Source: a virus. Taken from it: DNA of 52,784 bases. Under the pieces are notes generated by a model. It was not told the DNA's origin. It saw nothing but the letters and a program-made list of their open reading frames with translations, and searched no databases. Positions 49,798 through 52,784 of the stretch are shown here, in pieces. Each line of letters starts with the position of its first letter. Position 1 is the stretch's first letter. The position numbers and the translations under genes were made by a program. Where the stretch lies: IMG/VR virus record IMGVR_UViG_3300036760_000035, positions 1 through 52,784 of that record. One strand, written 5' to 3'.

Positions 49798-50074
49798 TGG
49801 AGAATTAGGCACAGCACTTGTAAGAAACGCAACTACGGTTGTTGTTTCTGGTGCTGGTTTTTTGGGCAGGTTAGTCATTCATACAGTTGCATCTTCGACT
49901 ACAATTATTATTTATGATGGAATTACAGCGTCAGGGACAATCATTTATTCCTGGGTTGCTGCTGACGGGAAGGTTGATCTTGAATTGAATTATCCGTTCT
50001 CTACTGGATTAACAATTGTTATGTCAGATCATGCAACAGCAGGAGTTATTACATACGGAAAGGGAGCAAGTTAA
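49775..50074 (+). CDS. Small beta-rich virion-region protein
   Basis: 99 residues, GGGAGAAG upstream. Strand-rich with GRLVIHTVASSTTIIIYDGITASGTI and LNYPFSTGLTIVMSDHATAGVITY, a pattern common to small phage proteins near head-tail genes. Coupled to the next gene through ATG at the stop. Confidence 0.7.
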   Translation: MARPRQNNGELGTALVRNATTVVVSGAGFLGRLVIHTVASSTTIIIYDGITASGTIIYSWVAADGKVDLELNYPFSTGLTIVMSDHATAGVITYGKGAS

Positions 50075-50598
50075 TGAATAAAGCTAAGCAATTATGGAGA
50101 AGGTTATTCTATACTCGTGCCCTTTGGGCGGGAGAGTTGTCTGTTGGTAGCGCCGCGCTGTCGGCGAAGCTAATTCGCGGAGACGGAACAGTTAAGGACT
50201 ACGGTGTTATCTGCCGCAAGAAGGTAACTGGAGCGTTCGTTACATTCATCGTTGCAAATATGGTTACTGACACAGCAGAGATTGGTGACTTCAAATACCA
50301 TGGTTCTGGAATTGGAGTAACAGCCGAGGCAAATACGCAGACGGCACTTGTTGATACAACTGGTTGTCCTGCCCGTTCTACCGGCACACAGGTACAGGGT
50401 GGAACAGCCGCTGCGCCTACATATACATCCGTAGGCACACAGGCATATACAACTGGTCTTGCCATTACAGAGCATGCCGTCTTTAGCCAGGTAACATCCG
50501 CTACAATGATGGATCGTAGTTTGTTCTCTGCTATTAACGTTGTCAATGGTGACTCGATCCAATTCACTTATGTTCTCACGATAAATGCCGAGGCATAA
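50074..50598 (+). CDS. Conserved virion-region protein
   Basis: 174 residues. After a basic N-terminus (MNKAKQLWRRLFYTRALW) the chain has KVTGAFVTFIVANMV...FKYHGSGIG and HAVFSQVTSATMMDRSLFSAI...FTYVLTINAEA, a beta sandwich-like arrangement I associate with conserved but unnamed phage structural proteins. Role unknown. Confidence 0.7.
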   Translation: MNKAKQLWRRLFYTRALWAGELSVGSAALSAKLIRGDGTVKDYGVICRKKVTGAFVTFIVANMVTDTAEIGDFKYHGSGIGVTAEANTQTALVDTTGCPARSTGTQVQGGTAAAPTYTSVGTQAYTTGLAITEHAVFSQVTSATMMDRSLFSAINVVNGDSIQFTYVLTINAEA

Positions 50599-50621
50599 TA
50601 CGTAAGTAAACCGGAGGCACG

Positions 50622-50891
50622 ATGCCAAACATTCGTTCACAACGAATTGATAACACTGGTTTAGAGATCATCGCGAGTGATGGACGAAGTATCTCCATCA
50701 CTCGTGCAGATGTGTTTGCACATTTTGATTCTTTGAGTGGTGGAAAACCAGCTAAGATAACTGCAACTATACAATGGGTGAAAGATCAGATTGTGTCGGC
50801 GTTAGGAGAAGAACAAGTCCCGGTGGTTATTATGGATTTTACATGGCATGACGTGAAGGGTATTGATCGCTTCTCGTTTAATGATATCTAA
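50622..50891 (+). CDS. Hypothetical virion-region protein
   Basis: 89 residues; GGAGG upstream. Mixed alpha/beta with QWVKDQIVSALGE and an acidic end. Its stop overlaps the ATG of the following fibre gene by one base. Confidence 0.65.
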   Translation: MPNIRSQRIDNTGLEIIASDGRSISITRADVFAHFDSLSGGKPAKITATIQWVKDQIVSALGEEQVPVVIMDFTWHDVKGIDRFSFNDI

Positions 50892-52784
50892 TGGCCTATC
50901 AACAAATTACTGGTGCCGAGACGGGCGACTTCTCTGAGGCCAACGCCACCTCCGGGACAGTTTCTGTCCAATCCACTACCAAGCGCACCGGCAGTTATGC
51001 TTATCGCCTAAACCCAACTGCGGGCGGTGGCTATATAGAGTTCAACGGTTTCGCCGCCAACGGCAAAATGGCTAGCTTTGGCGCTAGTCAATGGGCGACA
51101 TTCTACATTAGATTTGCCTCTTTGCCAGGGGCCTCTGCGGAGCTAGGTCGCTTCCACGAATTGACCGGCTCAGGCAATATGGTAGCCAGACTATTTGTAG
51201 ATGCGTCTGGGAATCTTACTATTCAGGGCAACGGTGTGGCAAGCGGGACAGTAGCGACGTTATCGGCCAACACCTGGTATCGCATAGACTTCCGCGCTGC
51301 TAATGCGGGCACTTGCGGGGTAGCTGTAGATGGTGGCGCAGAGACTACAGTCACCGGAGCAGCACAGGTGGTTAACTTCTTCGCCGTTGGAAATACCGGC
51401 GGTGTTGACACCTATGATCTCTTTGTTGACGACATTGCTGTTAATAATGCAGGCTATCCAGGTAACGGGTTTGTAACTTGTCTGCGCCCAATAGGCGCTG
51501 GCGCGCTTGGCGAATGGGGTAATGGTACTGGCGCCACCTTCGCCGAAGTAGACGACGCTGCGCCTGGGCACGATAGTGACACTACCTATATCGGCGCCTC
51601 AGCAACAGAAGACAATCAAGATTCAACGTTTGATATGACCAGTTCATCCACGGCTGGAATAACAGGAGTAATAAAATCTGTTAAATCTTCGGCTGTAGTT
51701 AGAACAGACTCTACAGCCGGCACAAGTGCTATTTTCTTAAAGACTATTGCTAATGGCACTAACGAGGCAACGGCCGCTGAGGCGACAACTACTTATACCC
51801 TTTGGGGAAAGTTATTCGACGCTGATGTAGGCGCTGCCCCATGGACAACAACGGTTTTAGATACGCTTGAAGTTGGAGTCGGGGCCAATACAATCGCGCA
51901 GGCCCAGCGATGCACAGCAATTTACGCTTGCGTATGGTGGAGTCCGTTAAACTTATCATCATTATCTGGTACCGCTGGAGCGCTGACTGGTACCATTGCA
52001 AGATTAACCAATAAACCACTTACCGGGGTAATGGGCGCACTGACCGGAGCACTGGCCAAATTAACCAATAAAGCTCTCTCAGGGGTTGCCGGGGGGATCA
52101 CGGGTGCGATCACAAGGCTGACAAATAAAGCGCTGAATGGGATCAACGGTGCGTTAACAGGAATATTGCAAACTGTTTATATTCCTAGCGGAACGTTGTA
52201 TTTCCAGAATGTTGCAGGAGCAATCAGCACATTAACTGGCGCAATCGCATTACAAACGAACAAAGCATTATCAGGGGCGACGGCAGCAATAACTGGAACT
52301 GTCTCCATGTTAACGAGCAAGGCGCTCTCAGGAACTATGGGTGCGCTCACAGGCATTGTAAACAAGCTAACAAAGATATCACTCTCTGGCACAGTCGGTG
52401 CGACGGCAGGATCTCTTGTGAAAAAGACACTCAAATCATTAACTGGTTCTGTCAGTACATTATCTGGAACATTAGCACGGTTTACAAGCAAATCCCTCCA
52501 TGGCATAGCAGGATCGCTAACAGGCGCTTTATCTACTCTCAGGTTTGTGTCCATATCCCTTTCGGGCACCATGGGTACATTAACTGGATCCTTAACAAGA
52601 TCCACATTTAAAAGTGTTGTTGGTATAGTTGGTCTTACTGGAACTATAAATAAACTCATAAGCAAATCATTCTCTGGAAGCACAGGAACAATTTCTGGAA
52701 TAGTAACACCTGTTATACCAACGATTGCGCGTGTTATAATGAAAGCTGGTAGAGCGATCAGAGCATATATTCCTGGTGGAACAA
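50891..52784 (+). CDS. Lectin-repeat tail fibre, runs off the window (completed at 1-138)
   Basis: 631 codons here without a stop; complete length about 634 residues with the left-end piece. Residues 1-180 form a jelly-roll-like lectin domain (TSGTVSVQSTTKRTGSYAYRL, RFHELTGSG, WYRIDFRAA). Residues about 180-350 are a second beta domain. From about 355 to the end there are roughly a dozen units of 19 residues (57 bp) following L-S-G-x-x-G-A-L-T-G-x-L-x-x-L-T-N-K-A. It likely binds a surface glycan. Shares repeats and C-terminal VIMKAG with the protein at 701. Confidence 0.8.
   Translation, partial: MAYQQITGAETGDFSEANATSGTVSVQSTTKRTGSYAYRLNPTAGGGYIEFNGFAANGKMASFGASQWATFYIRFASLPGASAELGRFHELTGSGNMVARLFVDASGNLTIQGNGVASGTVATLSANTWYRIDFRAANAGTCGVAVDGGAETTVTGAAQVVNFFAVGNTGGVDTYDLFVDDIAVNNAGYPGNGFVTCLRPIGAGALGEWGNGTGATFAEVDDAAPGHDSDTTYIGASATEDNQDSTFDMTSSSTAGITGVIKSVKSSAVVRTDSTAGTSAIFLKTIANGTNEATAAEATTTYTLWGKLFDADVGAAPWTTTVLDTLEVGVGANTIAQAQRCTAIYACVWWSPLNLSSLSGTAGALTGTIARLTNKPLTGVMGALTGALAKLTNKALSGVAGGITGAITRLTNKALNGINGALTGILQTVYIPSGTLYFQNVAGAISTLTGAIALQTNKALSGATAAITGTVSMLTSKALSGTMGALTGIVNKLTKISLSGTVGATAGSLVKKTLKSLTGSVSTLSGTLARFTSKSLHGIAGSLTGALSTLRFVSISLSGTMGTLTGSLTRSTFKSVVGIVGLTGTINKLISKSFSGSTGTISGIVTPVIPTIARVIMKAGRAIRAYIPGGT
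51955..52690 (+). repeat. 57-bp coding repeats (19-residue GALTG units)
   Basis: Degenerate tandem units such as LTGVMGALTGALAKLTNKA and LSGVAGGITGAITRLTNKA. Related units occur at about 1400-1700 in the neighbouring fibre gene, so the region is a likely recombination site. Confidence 0.8.
52658..52784. repeat. Terminal direct repeat, right copy (identical to 1-127)
   Basis: Exact duplicate of the left end, marking closure of the circular map. Confidence 0.9.

Noticed and set aside
52177-52683. 168-codon minus-strand frame opposite the fibre repeats
   Set aside because: Its repetitive Pro/Val sequence is the complement of the 57-bp repeats; no start signal, and all neighbours are rightward.
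1-52784. Prophage or temperate life style
   Set aside because: No integrase, excisionase, partition genes, clear repressor or attachment site were recognised; a lytic phage is the simpler reading.

Overview
The window is the genome of a double-stranded DNA tailed phage, most likely a podovirus. Bases 1-127 are repeated exactly at 52658-52784, and one gene runs off the right end and finishes at 138, so the molecule is circular or circularly permuted with a unit of about 52,657 bp. A 127-base overlap also matches a common assembler k-mer, which suggests a contig closed from metagenomic reads. Composition is AT-leaning. No integrase, repressor or CRISPR array was seen, so a lytic life style is likely. 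The host cannot be named. A GH25-type lysin, an FDXHR-type zinc protein, ThyX, a B12-type ribonucleotide reductase and two GC-rich patches resembling high-GC DNA are compatible with a Gram-positive (perhaps actinobacterial) host, but this is inference.

Layout. 200-7399 (+): a fibre/lectin protein, two tail-tube or nozzle candidates, a large repeat-rich fibre, an XhlA-like holin and a GH25 endolysin. 7561-9949 (+): a metallophosphoesterase behind a good promoter, a von Willebrand A protein and small genes, closed by a bidirectional terminator at 9989-10023. 10030-21903 (-): a long leftward operon of mostly small genes, many with paired cysteines. Embedded in it are ThyX, two PD-(D/E)XK-like nucleases, a primase-polymerase, and a class II glutamine amidotransferase next to a zinc-ribbon amidoligase. 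21904-22768: a non-coding divergent region with hairpins, a tandem repeat and an AT-rich palindrome, the best candidate for early control and origin. 22769-26677 (+): small genes, a structural-looking protein, nine tRNA genes plus one tRNA-like element, and a dCMP deaminase. 26791-30763: class II ribonucleotide reductase and a DnaB-type helicase. 31067-52784 and round to 138 (+): probable small terminase, HNH nuclease, large terminase split by an intein, portal, a glutamine-rich protein, a 2489-residue polyvalent virion protein, scaffold, major capsid protein, cement protein, connector-region small proteins and a second lectin-repeat fibre.

How it works together. ThyX, dCMP deaminase and ribonucleotide reductase supply dNTPs. 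The primase-polymerase and helicase open replication, but no replicative DNA polymerase is visible, so the host's is presumably used. The most interesting points are a class 3 intein inserted in the terminase Walker A motif; a three-copy leader element abutting the start codons of three genes in different operons; three leucine-anticodon tRNAs without the long variable arm; and the amidoligase/amidotransferase/zinc-ribbon cluster.
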